Positions 43,276 to 54,832 are shown, counted from the first letter of the stretch. The stretch: DNA of 64,000 bases from Anisus vortex (GCA_949126835.1 OX421494.1:2673201-2737200); one strand, 5' to 3'. Numbers and translations: made by a program. The notes: generated by a model not told the origin, from the letters alone.

Positions 43276-44214
43276 TTATAATTATAGACACTTAGAGAAA
43301 AATATGCATCTTGGCCACCAATCTAACGAGTTGTGTAAAACATTAAACAGATAGAAGGTGTAGACTTTCAGAGCAACTCATAAATCGATGAATATCTTTT
43401 CTATAAATCCAAAATAGATTTCTATAATGTTATATTTAAAATAAGACTCGAGCTTATGCATAGTATGCAAGTGTAAGTAATTGAGATATAGAGAATTGAT
43501 TAACTGTCATTCTTACAGCCACTACAGTCAGAAACATGGTTTTATGGTCTTTAGAATGTATTAACAGCTTTACTGCTTACCATAAAGAAAAAAAAAAGTT
43601 AAGACGGATTCGGACAATCAGACACACGACACAACTAGTGTAGACAGCCAGGGTAGACAACTTGGCTAGAGAATGAGAAAAGGTGCTATCTTGATAGAAC
43701 AAGTAGAGACAAGCTAAACAATGAACGTAATAAGAAATATATATAGAAGTACTTTATTAGAACAGCAAGTTCATAATTGAGATATGGAATTAATAACGAT
43801 GAGAAATAGATAACATGTTTTAAAAACACTTTGTGAGAAAGGCTGGCCGAAAAAATTGTTAGTTTTAACTTTTCTTCAATGCGTTTGTCGAGTATAGAAA
43901 ACAGATGAATCCCCAATCAGCAAAACAAAATATTTTGAATATCCGATTTCCAAAAACGTTAGGAAATCTGGATGCTATTTAGATTATCTTCATATATTTT
44001 GAAATAAAAATGTGTCTGGGATTGTGAAACGCACCAATAAAAAAAAAATGATTTTGTACATTGGGAATAAAATTGTCTGATGTGAAAGGAGGAAGTAAGG
44101 GACTTGGGACTAAATCGAAACCTTTTTAAAATATTGAAATTTAAAAAAAGGAAACTATAAAAAATATTTTTAACGTACTTTAACATCATAAAATGTTTGT
44201 AAGTTAAGTAGTCT

Positions 44215-44395
44215 ACATGGTGTCCCTTAGTCTGTCCAGTTCTGGTGGGTACCTGACCATAGTTTGGGTAAAGTAAAGGCGGCTGTGCATTATGTTGGCC
44301 CCACAATCACCTAGTATGCCGTGGTCACAGAAACTGGTGAACGCTGCTTCACCGGCCCTATAGATCAATTGGGTCCGAATGGCACTTTACTTATA
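44215..44395 (+). mobile_element. SINE, 5'-truncated
   Basis: Starts within the body (CTTAGTCTGTCCAGTTCTGG) and runs through GTAAAGGCGGCTGTGCATT, GAACGCTGCTTCACCGGCC and ATCAATTGGGTCCGA. The tRNA-like head is absent. Confidence 0.7.
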
Positions 44396-45076
44396 TTAAG
44401 TAGTACTAAGCTTCATTAACTTTATACACTTACTTGTCTTACGAGTTAGCAGAACTATAGTGACACTACGGATATTGATAGTGTTGATCAAGTGTAGCAA
44501 TATTCTATTGAAATACGACTATAAAACTGGTAGTAATAGTGATATAGTCTATGCCATATTGTATAATTAAGGCCTATTCTACATAATTTCCTATAAAATA
44601 TATAGTGTAACAATTGTTTTGTTATGTCTAGATCTAAAGAAAAATTCCTAAACTGCCTAGGACTGCAAACAAAAATATGTCATTTCAGAAATTCCCGCTA
44701 TGAAAATATAATTTTGGTAATTTGTTTTCCCGATAGTAAAAATAGTCTGGGATTATCCGATTCCTAGCGTTCACGTCCTCATGTGGTCACGACAAACTTT
44801 TCGTGCCTGGCTAAGTCTGTCATGCTTATTTTGTGTGTCACTCACTGAAAGTACTGTTATGACGTGCATAATGATTTGTGTATTTGCAAACTAGGAACGC
44901 TGTATTTCAAGTGCTGTAGCAACGTATTGAATTAAACAAAGCTATATCAATTTATTTTAACTAGACTATAAAAATTTTGAAAAGCCTATTAAAATTAGGA
45001 ATACATAATTTAAAAAATAGGCTTATAGACGTAAAGGAGGCTAGTTTAGTATTATCTAATACTGTGCCTACATACT
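44396..45076. other. Intergenic, nothing recognised
   Basis: AT-rich and unique in this window. No coding signature. Confidence 0.4.
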
Positions 45077-45350
45077 GTGTGTTGCAGTATCTCTAATCCA
45101 GTCAAGGTTAGTTTGCTGCAACAGATGCTTGCAGCACGTATTGTGTCGCGGATAAAGAAGCAGGATCATATCTCTCCAGTTCTACAAGATCACAACTGGC
45201 TCACTGTGATAAAGCGCATTAATCACAAGATTATGTTCCTTCCTTACGGATGTATGAATGTCAACGCACCTTCCTGCCTTCAAGAGCCTATATCAAAGCT
45301 CGCGCCATCAAAGGCACTGCGCTCGTCATCTCAGACACTCTTTAGAGTGG
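45077..45350 (+). mobile_element. LINE ORF2 C-terminal fragment
   Basis: Plus frame reads QQMLAARIVSRIKKQDHISP, VLQDHNWLTVIKRINHKI and NAPSCLQEPI, the AARLV..-KR.HITPVL..LHWLPV..RI-type segment near the end of many non-LTR RT proteins. It is diverged and frame-broken after about 45300. Confidence 0.6.
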
Positions 45351-45409
45351 CAGGTGGCTTTTTCTCGTGTGGCTAAGCTGACCTATATCCTCGAATGGCA
45401 GTCTCTCTC

Positions 45410-45860
45410 TCACATATGTTCTGTGCTTTTATCTATTTTTATCGCCTTTCGCCAAACTCTTGTTTCTACAGTGTCGTCGATCCTGCGCTCCTCCGCTAGT
45501 TTTATCCCCTTCTTTACAGCAGCGCGCCAGGTGGGGCGATCCTCTTCTTTCCACTCCCAGTCAATTGTATTTATGCTATCTGCTCTCACGTCCATGTGGC
45601 ACACATCTTTGTTTCAGAGACGCGGATAACCAGTTTTTCACTTTCCAGATGCCGATTCTCCATCTGGAAGATGCTTACGAATTCTAAATGTCCGAGCCGT
45701 CTTAGGCGTCTTTTGCTAAGGATTGAGAACATGCTATGGGCGTTGGCGCGCGTCAAGACCCCGCTTTTGGGCACTTTGTGGTGTCATTTAAAGCCAAGAA
45801 TACATCGCAGGCTCCTCAAGTAGAATCTATTCAGCTTACGCTTTTGGGCATAAGTAGTCC
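45410..45860 (-). mobile_element. Non-LTR retrotransposon C-terminal fragment, minus strand
   Basis: Minus frames read VLTRANAHSMFSILSKRRLR and RLGH, then on to VRADSINTIDWEWKEEDRPT and WRAAVKKGIKLAEE. This is the RRLRW.GH ... W...A.DR..WR pattern at the C-terminus of endonuclease-type LINE polyproteins. A frame change near 45590 separates the pieces. Adjacent to, and opposite in strand from, the 45.1-kb fragment. Confidence 0.65.
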
Positions 45861-46464
45861 ATGTCTTGCATTCCACAAAGCAGCGTGCTGACGACGCTGG
45901 CCTGGTAGACACACAATTTGGTCCTCTCTGATAGCTTGGTGTATTCCCAAACCCGTTTAGTTAGATGCCTAATAAAAAAAGGTGAAAAATTTATAATGCA
46001 CTTTTAAAACTTAAATCAATAAAGTGTGACCTTCTCAAGATCATCTAAAGAAACGTTGGTTAAAAAAAGATAGGATGATATAATCTTCATTAGATAATGA
46101 CAACAACAACAACAACAAAAAACAACAACAGGGAACACACTTTGATTGCATTTCAATTTATTTTAATTCATATATATAAAACGTATCAACAAATGTTGCA
46201 GAGTATTATATTTATTACAATAGAATACTTTTAATTAAACAATTAAATTTTTTTTATAATAGTTACATAATTCTTTACTTATTGTTTGTTATATCAGAAG
46301 ATGAAATTTGGAAAAGTGACAATTAATTACATCCAGAGAATTTGCAAGGTGATGTGAAAGTAAAGAAAAGAAGATAGATAAACATATAGAACTTTTTTGA
46401 AGTGGTAAAACCAAAAAAAATATTTGCATTATTTTTAAAATGTTGAAGTTCTTCTGTATCATTT
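45861..46464. other. Intergenic, nothing recognised
   Basis: Mostly AT-rich, with an (ACA)n run at about 46098-46130. Left end may be further LINE remnant. Confidence 0.4.
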
Positions 46465-46570
46465 GGCACACTAATCAAAATGCAAGACTAGACTCTAAAT
46501 ACCTAAGAATAAACGTAGGACGCAAAAATGTTGTGTATAAAAGGAGCGTCTGTTTCATAAAAAGATAGTT
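46465..46570 (+). mobile_element. LINE 3' UTR fragment
   Basis: AAATGCAAGACTAGACTC, then AATAAACGTAGGACGCAAAA and AGGAGCGTCTGT, match the reverse complement of sequence just 3' of the LINE at 51.6 kb. A 5'-truncated relative. Confidence 0.45.
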
Positions 46571-47329
46571 GCATTCAATTCCAAAACGTTATCCTTTGTT
46601 TCTTTTTCAACTATAATTTTTCTTTTCCTTTTTTGAGTTGTTTATGCCAAGTTTGAGATCAAAGGTGAAATTGCTTCTTGTGATGTATTGTTTTTTGGTA
46701 ATTACAACTAGATCAACAACACCTCCCTTTCAATTACAACTTAACGATGGGTTTGCAAACGTTAAAAAAAAATCAACTTTGAATTTTCTTTTCAGAGGGC
46801 TTAAGACTTAGATTATCCGAGTCTTAGATTAAACAATAGAAAATAGACCTTAGGTTACAAACCTAGGTCAGAATATTAACAAACAACAACACATATTAAC
46901 AAAGAACTTGAAAAAGTGAATAAATAAAAAAGATTAGACCTTAGATCCTTTAAACCCTAGATTGTAGCTTTAGTGCCGGCTCAACGTTCTGGCTACTGTG
47001 ACACTGAGCGCCCTGTGTTGGGGGGGGGGGGGGAGTGTGACGAAATCAAGACGCTTTTTAATCAAGAAAAAGTGAACATAATAAATACAAAAATATTGTT
47101 TCTCTTTCGTGTTTTTAAAGGAAGACAATTTATTAATGTTCATCATAAATATGTTTTTTAAAATAATATGTTACTTCGACATTGCGCCACCCATTGGTAA
47201 GTTAATAAAAATAAAGGCTAATATGAAAGTAAAAGAATTGCATATAGGAAGAATGATTTAAATGTCAATTATAATATACAATATACAAAGTATGTAAATA
47301 AATGGAGTTATCACATGAATAATATATTC

Positions 47330-47470
47330 TTGAAGATCATCATCATCATCATAAGGTGCCATGCCGGGGGATGGGTTCTGTCACCGGACTTGTTTAACTT
47401 GTATAGTGAGCTGATTATGAGCTCGATAAGTGAACTTCTTGAAGATGCCAAAGTTTTTAAAATCATGTTT
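47330..47470 (+). mobile_element. Short reverse transcriptase fragment
   Basis: Plus frame contains CHAGGWVLSPDLFNLYSEL, IMSSISELLEDAKV. This is the G-x-VLSP-LFNLYSE motif block of LINE reverse transcriptases, which precedes the YADD box. The catalytic box is not preserved. Lies just downstream of the kinase gene. Confidence 0.55.
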
Positions 47471-47486
47471 TTAAACGACACTTGTA

Positions 47487-48371
47487 TCATACGTTTTTTA
47501 CTTTTGGGCTTTTCGAGTAAGTCGCCAGGTACATAGTAATGTCTGACACGAGAGGTCGAAGGTCAGGGTTTATATGGCACACGCCCGATAGCGCCATCTT
47601 CAGCGTCTTGTTGCCATTGGTAGCCGTAGTCAACCAATCGTTGATGGTCACGTGAATCTCATTGCAATTATGAACCGGGTGGGCGCAGGTAATCATAAAA
47701 CAAAGCAGACAGCCTAGGCTCCAAACGTCGGCAGGTTTGGCTACGAAAGGTTGTCCCCTTTTCACTTCCGGGGCCAGGTAGGAATCGTGGCCCAGATAGT
47801 CCGTGCATAAGACATCGCGGCCGGATGTGACGTCACGACACCGGAAACTTAGACCGAAGTCTGCCAGCTTCACCAGCTGATGGCTGAAGACCAGGATGTT
47901 GCTGGGGTTGATGTCGCGGTGCGCAACGTCTGCGTCGTGACAGCATTTCACGGCCGAAGCCGTCTGCTGAAACGATGAGAGTATGAAGCTGGTCTCAAAT
48001 TTCTCGTCCAGTTTTCCAGCTAGCTGTTCCAGATTCCCGTAAGGAGCCAGCTCCAGGACGAGGCACGCAATTGTGACGCTGACGAGAATCTCCTTGAGCT
48101 GGACGATGTTCTCGTGGCGCAGGGACACCAGCGCTCGGCTCTCGGCCAGGAAGGTCTCGTCTTCGCTGATGTTATGTCGGGCCACCAGGCGTTTAACTGC
48201 CATCTTCTCTCCGGTATCCAGCCGGGTAACGGCGTAAACATCACCAAAACTGCCCTGTCCTATACAGCCGTTTCTTTTGTACCCGTTGTTCGTTAGAAAT
48301 TCTGCCCACTTCTTCGGACTGTTAACATATTCCATATCTTTTCGAAATTCTATACATTTGTTGCGGATCAT
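47487..48371 (-). CDS. Single-exon protein kinase
   Basis: 294-codon frame from the ATG at 48371 to a stop at 47487. A complete kinase domain spans about residues 30-285: glycine loop GQGSFGDVYAV, ATP-binding Lys in MAVKRL, a Glu-containing C helix, HRDINPSNIL, DFGLSF, APEV and DVWSLGCLL. The catalytic loop has Asn where most Ser/Thr kinases have Lys (HRDxK), yet the Asp and the Mg-binding Asn are kept. It lacks introns and any long extension, so it is a minimal kinase; retrogene origin is possible. The family is not certain (NEK-, STK35/PDIK1L-like and others fit). It is GC-richer than its surroundings. It lies upstream of, and in the same orientation as, TPR-1, 4.8 kb away, with no sign that they are linked. 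Confidence 0.85.
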   Translation of the reverse strand: MIRNKCIEFRKDMEYVNSPKKWAEFLTNNGYKRNGCIGQGSFGDVYAVTRLDTGEKMAVKRLVARHNISEDETFLAESRALVSLRHENIVQLKEILVSVTIACLVLELAPYGNLEQLAGKLDEKFETSFILSSFQQTASAVKCCHDADVAHRDINPSNILVFSHQLVKLADFGLSFRCRDVTSGRDVLCTDYLGHDSYLAPEVKRGQPFVAKPADVWSLGCLLCFMITCAHPVHNCNEIHVTINDWLTTATNGNKTLKMALSGVCHINPDLRPLVSDITMYLATYSKSPKVKNV

Positions 48372-49430
48372 TTGATTAAATTATTTTTTTTGTATATAGG
48401 CCTAGTCTAAGAGTTATAAACGTTTTAACCACTTCAACTATTCTTGAAGCTTAAGTCTCAGAAATTATTCTCCATTCCATTGTAAGCCTCTTAGGTTTCA
48501 AAATAGTTCAAATAGGATAATTCCATCTTGTATATAGTTTTTTATTCAGTAATTGCCTAAACTTTTGTTTGGATATCAGATGCAAGACTTAGCTTTATCT
48601 GCGTTTTATTATCAATAACTAATTGCCAGAGAAAAAGAAACACAACCCCATGAGAAAAGAGCATGCCGCTGTTCAGAACGACCTTCTGATGCTTGATGGT
48701 ATAAAGGAGAAATACACAGACATTTCCGGTGTATTTGATCCGTTTCCAGTGGATTTTGTTTATAAACACTCAAGATAAGGCTCGTGTGTGGTCCCTCTAA
48801 GATAGGAACTACGGGAAGCTACAGCAAGCAATTAATACTTGAAAAAATACATTGAAATATTGTATTTTCCCTTAATATAGTTGTAGTTATAAGAAAGTGA
48901 AGTATTCTTTATTTAACACACTTGTGCAACACACTTGTCCAACACACTAGTGCAACACACTTGTCCAACTTAACGATTTATTATGTTTGTAAAGAAAATA
49001 AACTGAATACATCGGTTGTTAAATTTATAAAGACAAATATTTCATAGGTCTGTGAACTCTGTGAATAGAGCTTAACCGGCATTTTTCGTTCTAATCCTTT
49101 CATTTGTGTTGACTTTTGTTGCCAGGTACTAGAAACGTTTTAAGTGCCAAATCTATTGGATAAAACAGATGAGTTTTGGCAGACGAAATCTTCAGATAAA
49201 AATGAAAATTCCCATTTTCAGTTTCTTCAAATGAAATCATAAAAGCTTATATTTTTCAGAGTTTCATCGTCTGGGCCAGTAAGATATGAAATCAACCTGG
49301 CATTTGTGGCAAGCAGACGTCAGGTGTCACAGGCTTCAGGTAATTGAATCAAAAAGTAATCTGTGGAAGAGAAAAGGGGAGAGCAGAGTTAATGTTGGAT
49401 TTAATTCGCTGAGGTAAGGGAGGTAAGTAG
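48372..49430. other. 5' flank of the kinase gene
   Basis: No supported gene. Contains three close repeats of CAACACACTTGTCCAAC-like sequence at about 48915-48970. Confidence 0.45.
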
Positions 49431-49439
49431 TGGGCGGGG

Positions 49440-49633
49440 CTTGGGGGGGGGAGGTGGAGAGGGAGAGGGGGGTTGAATTCAGCTATCAGTTTGATCGAAT
49501 GAGAGCAGTGGCGATTAGCAAACTGCGGAGTGAAGGAGTATTACCCGAGTATACAATGATACGCATTAAAATAGATTTTAAGAACACAAAAAGACAAAAT
49601 GAGTGAGAGGGTGAGAGAGAGAGAGAGCGGAAC

Positions 49634-49676
<43 letters not shown>

Positions 49677-50376
49677 AAGAGAAAGACAGATAAAGATAAC
49701 GACTGAAAAAAGGAAGCGAAAGGAAGAGATCATCAGAGAGTGAGAGAGTGAGAGAGTGAGAGAGTGAGAGAGTGAGAGAGTGAGAGAGTGAGAGAGTGAG
49801 AGAGTGAGAGAGTGAGAGAGAGAGAGAGTGAGAGAGTGAGAGAGTGAGAGAGTGAGAGAGTGAGAGAGTGAGAGAGTGAGAGAGTGAGAGAGTGAGAGAG
49901 TGAGAGAGTGAGAGAGTGAGAGAGTGAAAGAGTGAGAGAGTGAGAGAGTGAGAGAGTGAGAGCATAAAATAAAAAAGAAAGAGGGGGGGGGTAAAATAGA
50001 GAGAAGGAAAGATCAACATAAAGAAAGAGAGAAAGACAAGAAAGAGAAAGAAAGAGAGATACAGAGGCAGCGCAAAGAGAAAGAGAGAAAACGTAACCCC
50101 GAGAGAGAGACAACGAGAAAGAGCAAAGCAGAAAAAAAAAAAGTGATACAAAAAATGTGTGAAAAAATTGGGTGAGAGAGAAATGCAGAGAGATCGAGAG
50201 AAAAAGATCGAATGAGAGAGAATGATTTCAAAAGAGAGAGAGAGATTAGGCAATTGAGCGAAAAGGGAGGGAGTCGGCGACAAAATAAAGCTAGAATATC
50301 TTGGCAGACGATGAAGCAAAGGATAGCGGGAAATTGAGTGTGAGCGGGAAATTAAAAGAGGACGGGAAACTGGAGG

Positions 50377-50415
<39 letters not shown>
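49440..50415. repeat. Long polypurine (GA-rich) tract with GAGAGAGTGA satellite
   Basis: The plus strand is almost entirely purine from 49590 to 50415. It includes about 24 units of the 10-bp GAGAGAGTGA at about 49735-49960 and a (GA)n run at 50380-50413. G runs precede it at 49440-49475. Minus frames rich in Ser and Leu are artefacts of this composition. Confidence 0.9.
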
Positions 50416-50416
<1 letters not shown>

Positions 50417-50424
50417 TGACAGAT

Positions 50425-51015
50425 ATATAGAAAGAATGGTAAATAGATAGATATATAAATAGATAAATAAACAAATAGACAAATAGATAAATAGATAAAT
50501 AAACAAATAGACAAATAGATAAATAGATAAATAAACAAATAGACAAATAGATAAATATATTAATAGGTAAAAATATAAATAGATAAAGAGAGAAATAGAT
50601 AAATAGATAAATGATAATAATAATAATATTTGTATAGCGCTGCCAACATACATAATGTAAGCTCGGAGCGCATTTATAACATACAACTAGGCACAAGGAT
50701 ATTACTCTAGGCTAGGTGACAAAGCTAATTGATAATTTAAAAAAGACAAAGAAAAGCAATGTATAGATAGATGTATAAATAGACAAATAGATAAATAGAT
50801 AGATAGATAAATAGACAAATAGACAAATAGATAAATAGATAGATAGATAAATAGACAAATAGACAAATAGATAAATAGATAGATAGATAAATAGACAAAT
50901 AGATAAATAGATAGATAGATAAATAGACAAATAGACAAATAGATAAATAGATAGATAGATAAATAGACAAATAGATAAATTGGCAGATAAATAGATAAAT
51001 AGACAGATAGGTAGA
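50425..51015. repeat. Tetranucleotide-based satellite (GATAAATAGACAAATA)
   Basis: Two blocks (50425-50612 and 50761-51015) of ATAAATAGACAAATAGAT units that vary in the number of GATA and GACA steps. They are separated by a short repeat of the TATAGCGCTGCCAAC family at 50611-50730. Leucine/tyrosine-rich minus frames are artefacts. Confidence 0.9.
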
Positions 51016-51329
51016 GATATATGGATATACAAACAGTCTAACGTGTGAAAACAAATTATTGTAACTAGAATTTGAAAAAACAACATAATCTATATTTAGG
51101 TATATTTTACCGTGACAACACTTCCGTATATATAATCAGAGTAAAAAGAAGAAAGGGGGATGCACTCTAGTAACACAAACAAACATGTTGCTAACAGAGT
51201 TGCTATATTAAGCGTAACTTGAAAAAAACAAACAAGTGTTTTCATAAACAAGTCATAGAGTATATCTTTGTGTTTCGACTCCCGATGAGAGGTGCTTCTT
51301 CCTCACACGATTATATGGATAGATATATG

Positions 51330-51560
51330 TAGAGTAATCCTTTCGGACCAAATTGATCCTTGAGGTCGGTGAAGTATTGTTCACCAGTTTCTGTGGCCAC
51401 GGTATACTAGGGGATTGGGTGGCTAGCACAATGCCCAGCTGCATTTACTTTACCCGGACTAAAGTCAGGTAGGCATCAGAGCTGGGAAGACTCAGGGACA
51501 CCCTCTAGACCTTCAGCACGATTCGAACCCAGAACCTTTGGCCACCATGCAACCATATGT
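51330..51560 (-). mobile_element. tRNA-derived SINE
   Basis: Reverse orientation. CCTTTCGGACCAAATTGATC, GTTCACCAGTTTCTGTGGCC, GGTATACTAGGGGATTGGG, TTTACTTTACCCGGACTAAA and CATCAGAGCTGGGAAGACTC, ending at a decayed head with CACGATTCGAACCC. Confidence 0.75.
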
Positions 51561-51594
51561 CTTATACATTACAGACGCCCCTTCTATAAAAAAA

Positions 51595-51920
51595 TTGGGT
51601 CCTACGTTCATCCGTGGTTTGAGTCTAGTCCTGCATTTCTACTAGTGTTTTAAATGATGTTAAGTTACTGGCTTTCCTGGTTTGTTCATGCAACCCATTA
51701 TATGCCCGGATGTCACATGGGAAGAAAGAGGACTTGTAAGCATTTCTTCTCGCATAAGGGATAATGAAATTGTTTTTGTCCTTATGTTTATCTGAGCTTT
51801 GCAACAGGTTGTTATTGTGTTGTATTTCAAAATTAGAGTTTATTGCCTTGTGTATTATGACTACTTTACTCTTCGCCCTCCTGTCGTCTAGTCCAAGTTT
51901 TGCGATAGCATAATGCATGT
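51595..51920 (-). mobile_element. LINE ORF2 C-terminus and start of 3' UTR
   Basis: Minus frame reads LGLDDRRAKSKVVIIHKAIN, then FIIPYARRNAYKSSFFPCDI and RAYNGLHEQTRKASNLTSFK. This is the L..RR..SK...LHKI ... P.AR..AYK.SFFP..I..WN.L pattern of non-LTR retrotransposon tails. The 3' UTR follows with GACTAGACTCAAACCACGG. Confidence 0.7.
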
Positions 51921-52469
51921 ATTACTGAAATAAATATTGGTACTGTATAGACTCATGCAAAAGGTGTGATAACTAACTACCTGGCTAACTGGTAAGGTGG
52001 AGAGCCAAAAAAAAAGGTAGATTTACGTAGAGAAAGAAGAAAAACCTGATTACAGGGGCGAAGGTAAGGTAGGTGGCGTGAAGGTGCGCTACAGAGAGAT
52101 AAGGCGGATTAAAATTTGCGTAAACAGAGATGCTTTTAAAAGTAGGTCAAGGTGAGTTTTACAGAATTAAAGGACAAAAAGCACCAATTTAGCCTATCGA
52201 TAAAGGGAGTTTAATTTCTTTTCTTTATATTTCTTTCCCTTCATTAAATAAAATCATGGCAAATGAAAGACTACGTCTAATGTGGACAGCACTTTTCACC
52301 ACATGTCTGCCATTACATTTGATCTGAAAACTCAACTTTATAATTAAAACTCCATGGAGCCTCAGTCTGGGATATGTCAATTACAACATCTTGGTAAGCT
52401 TAACACTAAATCAAGAAATTGGACTAAGAAATGTGGCTGAAAGATAATATATAGCTTTCCGCGAAATGA
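51921..52469. other. Intergenic, nothing recognised
   Basis: No coding or repeat signature beyond short A-rich runs. Confidence 0.4.
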
Positions 52470-52745
52470 GCATGGCGGGAAAATAGTATGGTGGAAAAAG
52501 TGCATTTTGGGAAAAGAGCAGGATGGAAAAAGAGCAGGATGGGAAAAAAAGATTGCAAAAAAATAACTTGGCGGGAAAAGAGCATGATGGGAAAAGAGCA
52601 TTGCTAAAAAAAGAGCTTGACGAGAAGAGAGCATGGCATAAAAAGATCATGGAGGGAAAAGAGCATGATGGGAAAAGAGCAACGCTAAAAAAAGAGCATG
52701 ACGGAAAAAGAGCATGGCGGGAAAAGAGAATGGCGTAAAAAGAAT
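52470..52745. repeat. Minisatellite, 17-18 bp AAAAGAGCATGNNGGGA units
   Basis: About 15 imperfect units of GGGAAAAGAGCATGATG type, with a higher-order alternation (ATGATGGG, TTGCTAAA, TTGACGAG, ATGGCATA) that repeats once. A-rich on plus. Confidence 0.75.
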
Positions 52746-52977
52746 GCGAATTTAAGGCTGAAAATTACTGAAAATGAATGTGTAGGCCTATACGACTAGT
52801 TCCGGCATATATTTCCTGAAGTTTCTAAAACATGCTATATTTTTATGTAGCCTAAGCATTGTCAACATAATATTTTAAAATGTAGGGCTATAAAAATAAG
52901 AGGTTTTCAGCCTATTAAGTTGATGAATCTGCTCAAGCAAAAACTAACTGGGACGACCTATTTTTATAGATTTAAAC

Positions 52978-53330
52978 AAATAGTGGGCAAAATGTGGCCC
53001 GCTGGCCAGCTATTGAAACACTAAAGTTTACCCATCTACCGTGGTATTCACTGTTTCGGCAACAAAGCTCGGTAAAAAGAAAGTCTAGAACTGCACCGAC
53101 ATATATATTAGAAACATGCTGGGGCCTCTGGTTTTTCTGGTAATTGAGTTTTGAGCGTGCCTGTTGGGATTCTGGGCCTGGCACGTGCAGCGTATTGTTT
53201 GGTCTTCTGTTGTCTACATTGTCACGTGATCTAAATGATAGCAAGGCGGCAGTGTCTGTATGTGTGTGTGTATGTGTGAGTGTGTGAATGTATGTACGTA
53301 ACAAAATCTGGTTTTATCTATACAGCGAAG
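52978..53330. other. Possible hAT remnant and short CA/TG runs
   Basis: GGGCAAAATGTGGCCCGCTG near 52983 resembles the inner end of CAAACT-GTGGCCCGC-type hAT elements. A TG-rich run is at 53257-53285. No gene. Confidence 0.3.
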
Positions 53331-53423
53331 TAATTTATTCAACGTGTGTTTGTATTTATTGTCAGTGATTTTCTTTAAGTCTTAACAAGAAAGAAAATCC
53401 ACAGGTCCGTGTTTAACAAGGTA

Positions 53424-53785
53424 TTCGGTACGTATTTAGCAAACTATACGGTCTGTTTTTAGAAGAACATACTCTACACAAAATATAAAGTCAGTATTTA
53501 GCAAACTATACGGTCTGTTTTTATAATAACATACTCAACACAAAATATAAAGTCAGTATTTAGCAAACTATACGGTCTGTTTTTAGAAGAACATACTCTA
53601 CACATTAAAGAAAATATAAAGTCAGTATTTAGCAAACTATACGGTCTGTTTTTAGAAGAACATACTCTACATATTAAAGAAAATATAAAGTCAGTATTTA
53701 GCAAACTATGCGGTCTGTTTTTAAAAGAACATACTCTACATATTAAAGAAAATATAAAGTCAGTATTTAGCAAACTATAGGCCTA
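53424..53785. repeat. Tandem repeat, about 60-70 bp, five to six units
   Basis: Unit: TATTTAGCAAACTATACGG, then TCTGTTTTTAGAAGAACATA, then CTCTACA with or without TATTAAAGA, then AAATATAAAGTCAG. Confidence 0.85.
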
Positions 53786-53879
53786 CAGTCTGTTAGTAGC
53801 AGACTATAGTCTCTATATCAAGCAAAATATACTGTCCGTATTAAAATTACTATATTGTTCTTTGATTGATCTAACTATA

Positions 53880-54060
53880 CTGTCTGTGTTTAGCAAACAT
53901 TGGTGTATGTATTAAGAAAACGATAATGTCTGTATTGAGAAAACTATATTGTCTGTATTGAGAAAACTATATTGTCTGTATTGAGAAAATTATATTGTCT
54001 GTATTGAGAAAACTACATTGTCTGTATTGAGAAAACTGTATTGTCTGTATTGAGAAAATG
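53880..54060. repeat. Tandem repeat, about 23 bp (TGTCTGTATTGAGAAAACTAT)
   Basis: Six to seven units of CTGTATTGAGAAAACTATAT with small variation. It shares its CTGT-TTAG-CAAACTA flavour with the neighbouring 53.4-kb array, possibly derived from it. Confidence 0.8.
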
Positions 54061-54159
54061 ATACGAGATTTTTTCTATTTAGAAGACGATATAGATCTAG
54101 TCTGTAGAAAGAAAACTATTGTGTCTGTATTAAGAAGTATACCCGGAAAATTAAAAAGG

Positions 54160-54660
54160 GTTATTTAAGCTAGATAAACATTTCATAAACTATAATGAAC
54201 ATAAAAATATAATCTAGGTAGATCTAATAAATAAAAAAAAATATAATTATTATTTATTGAAAACAGTTAGGAAAGTATTTAAAATAAATGTTCTAATCGG
54301 GTTAAAAATAGGCAAGTCTTTTTATTAAACCAAAAGCGAAATTTCCCGGCGTCCCTCGGGGGAAAAATAAATAGGCTTAGGCCTAAAGCTACAGATAAAC
54401 ATTTTGTAAAATGCAAGCCGGCAATGAACAGAAAGCTTAACTTAAAAAATAAAAATATTAAAAAAATATATTATTATATATTTACAGAAAACATTTAAGA
54501 AAGTAATTTGAGATATATGTTGTAATATGGTTTAAAAAAGCATGTCTTTTTATTAAACATAAATTTAGGACTATATCCCTGTGGCTATATGTATGAGAAT
54601 CGTACACCCGTCTTCTGCGTGCGTCAAAAATATAATTATTCGATTTTACTTACTGAATAC
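54160..54660. repeat. Diverged tandem duplication, about 230 bp
   Basis: AGATAAACATTT, AATATAATTATTATTTATTG, AAAACAGTTAGGAAAG and CTTTTTATTAAAC recur in the same order about 230 bp later, with a third partial copy near 54645. Confidence 0.5.
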
Positions 54661-54764
54661 ATTTAAGGAACGTTTTAACTTCTAAAATCCTTTCAATTAT
54701 TTTTTTTCTAAAAAGTAACATTAATGGAATTATTTTTTTTTAAGTAGAAAAAAATATAGCTATA

Positions 54765-54832
54765 GTGGGGAATCGAACCCAGGTATCCCGCATGCCAGAC
54801 GAAGACGTTAACCACTACGCTAAGGAAACCTC
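54765..54832 (-). repeat. tRNA-derived sequence (pseudo-tRNA or SINE head)
   Basis: The minus strand reads TTAGCGTAGTGGTTAACG (A-box-like) and, 30 bases later, GGGTTCGATTCCCC (B-box-like), spaced as in a tRNA. The T-stem pairs poorly beyond three G-C pairs and I find no matching acceptor stem, so a functional tRNA is unlikely. Confidence 0.5.

Noticed and set aside
42692..47487. Kinase fused to the TPR genes as one transcript
   Set aside because: The kinase has its own ATG and stop in one exon, and 4.8 kb of repeat-filled sequence separates it from TPR-1 with no splice evidence.
49486..51086. Ser/Leu- and Tyr/Leu-rich minus-strand frames up to 350 codons
   Set aside because: They are the reverse translation of GA and GATA/GACA repeats. 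Their length follows from the absence of stop codons in those units.
52377..52650. Phe/Ser/Cys-rich minus-strand frames
   Set aside because: Reverse translation of the AAAAGAGCATG minisatellite.
54765..54832. Functional tRNA gene
   Set aside because: A- and B-box-like motifs are present, but the T-stem is broken beyond three pairs and no acceptor stem can be matched.
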